Source of the DNA: Nitrosomonas sp.
Lineage (GTDB): Bacteria > Pseudomonadota > Gammaproteobacteria > Burkholderiales > Nitrosomonadaceae
NCBI GenBank assembly: GCA_029881855.1
Contig: JAOULU010000133.1
Span: forward strand, 1 to 5,211
Direction: 5' to 3'
Length of the DNA stretch: 5,211 bases
The notes under the pieces are model-generated. The model worked only from the letters and a program-made list of their open reading frames with translations, ran no database searches and was not told the origin of the DNA. Positions 5,119 through 5,211 of this stretch are shown piece by piece. Both the position numbers and the translations under genes were made by a program. Positions within the stretch are counted from its first letter, which is position 1. Each line of letters starts with the position of its first letter.

Positions 5119-5211
5119 ATGAAAACACAGGATTTCGACTTTAATCTTCCCCCTAAACTGATCGCCCAATTTCCTACTGAGCAACGCACAAGCAGTAGAA
5201 TGCTACATCTC
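5119..5211 (+). CDS. queA: S-adenosylmethionine:tRNA ribosyltransferase-isomerase, 5' part
   Basis: QueA transfers and isomerises the ribosyl group of S-adenosylmethionine onto 7-aminomethyl-7-deazaguanine in tRNA, making epoxyqueuosine in queuosine synthesis. Only the first 31 residues lie in the window, and the frame is open at the right edge. They match the characteristic QueA N-terminus: a DFDFNLPPKLIAQFP segment (5-19) followed by EQRTSSRML, as in E. coli QueA with its LPE-x-LIA and ERSS-R-L pattern. AGGA at 5104-5107 is a ribosome site candidate, though 11 bases from the ATG is rather far. The gene is divergent from tRNA-Leu with a 175-base gap. tgt often follows queA in proteobacteria but would lie outside the window. 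Confidence 0.9.
   Translation, partial: MKTQDFDFNLPPKLIAQFPTEQRTSSRMLHL

Overview
The window reads as an ordinary chromosomal segment of a moderately AT-rich proteobacterium. Betaproteobacteria (Nitrosomonadales-like) is my best guess. It rests on remembered resemblance of the Nfu-type protein, the GreB with its short N-terminal extension, and the two small unknown proteins; no search was run. I found no mobile element, CRISPR array, phage gene or defence system.

The left half is all on the plus strand. An AT-rich leader of about 200 bases may hold the tail of an upstream gene. It is followed by a two-domain Fe-S scaffold protein (Nfu_N plus NifU, 209-769). A 234-base intergenic stretch with three separate inverted repeats comes next, then a YbaL-type monovalent cation:proton antiporter with a C-terminal NAD-binding domain (1004-2725). 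A 100-residue protein of unknown function (2866-3168) ends this half.

The right half is mostly on the minus strand and converges on the left half at about 3169-3205. In transcription order it carries tRNA-Leu(CAA) with encoded CCA (4943-4857), the transcript-cleavage factor greB (4611-4111), a YusI-like thioredoxin-fold protein of the ArsC/Spx superfamily (4012-3659), and an unknown 136-residue protein (3616-3206). The start of queA, for queuosine tRNA modification, runs divergently off the right edge from 5119.

The genes do not form one obvious pathway. Links are loose: redox and Fe-S handling (Nfu, the CxxC protein, the NAD-gated antiporter) and transcription/translation (greB, tRNA-Leu, queA). 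The points most worth a second look are the two unrecognised proteins, the perfect 7-bp palindrome upstream of the antiporter, the near-leaderless geometry of the 136-residue gene, and a terminator-like hairpin in the queA leader. None amounts to clear evidence of a new system.
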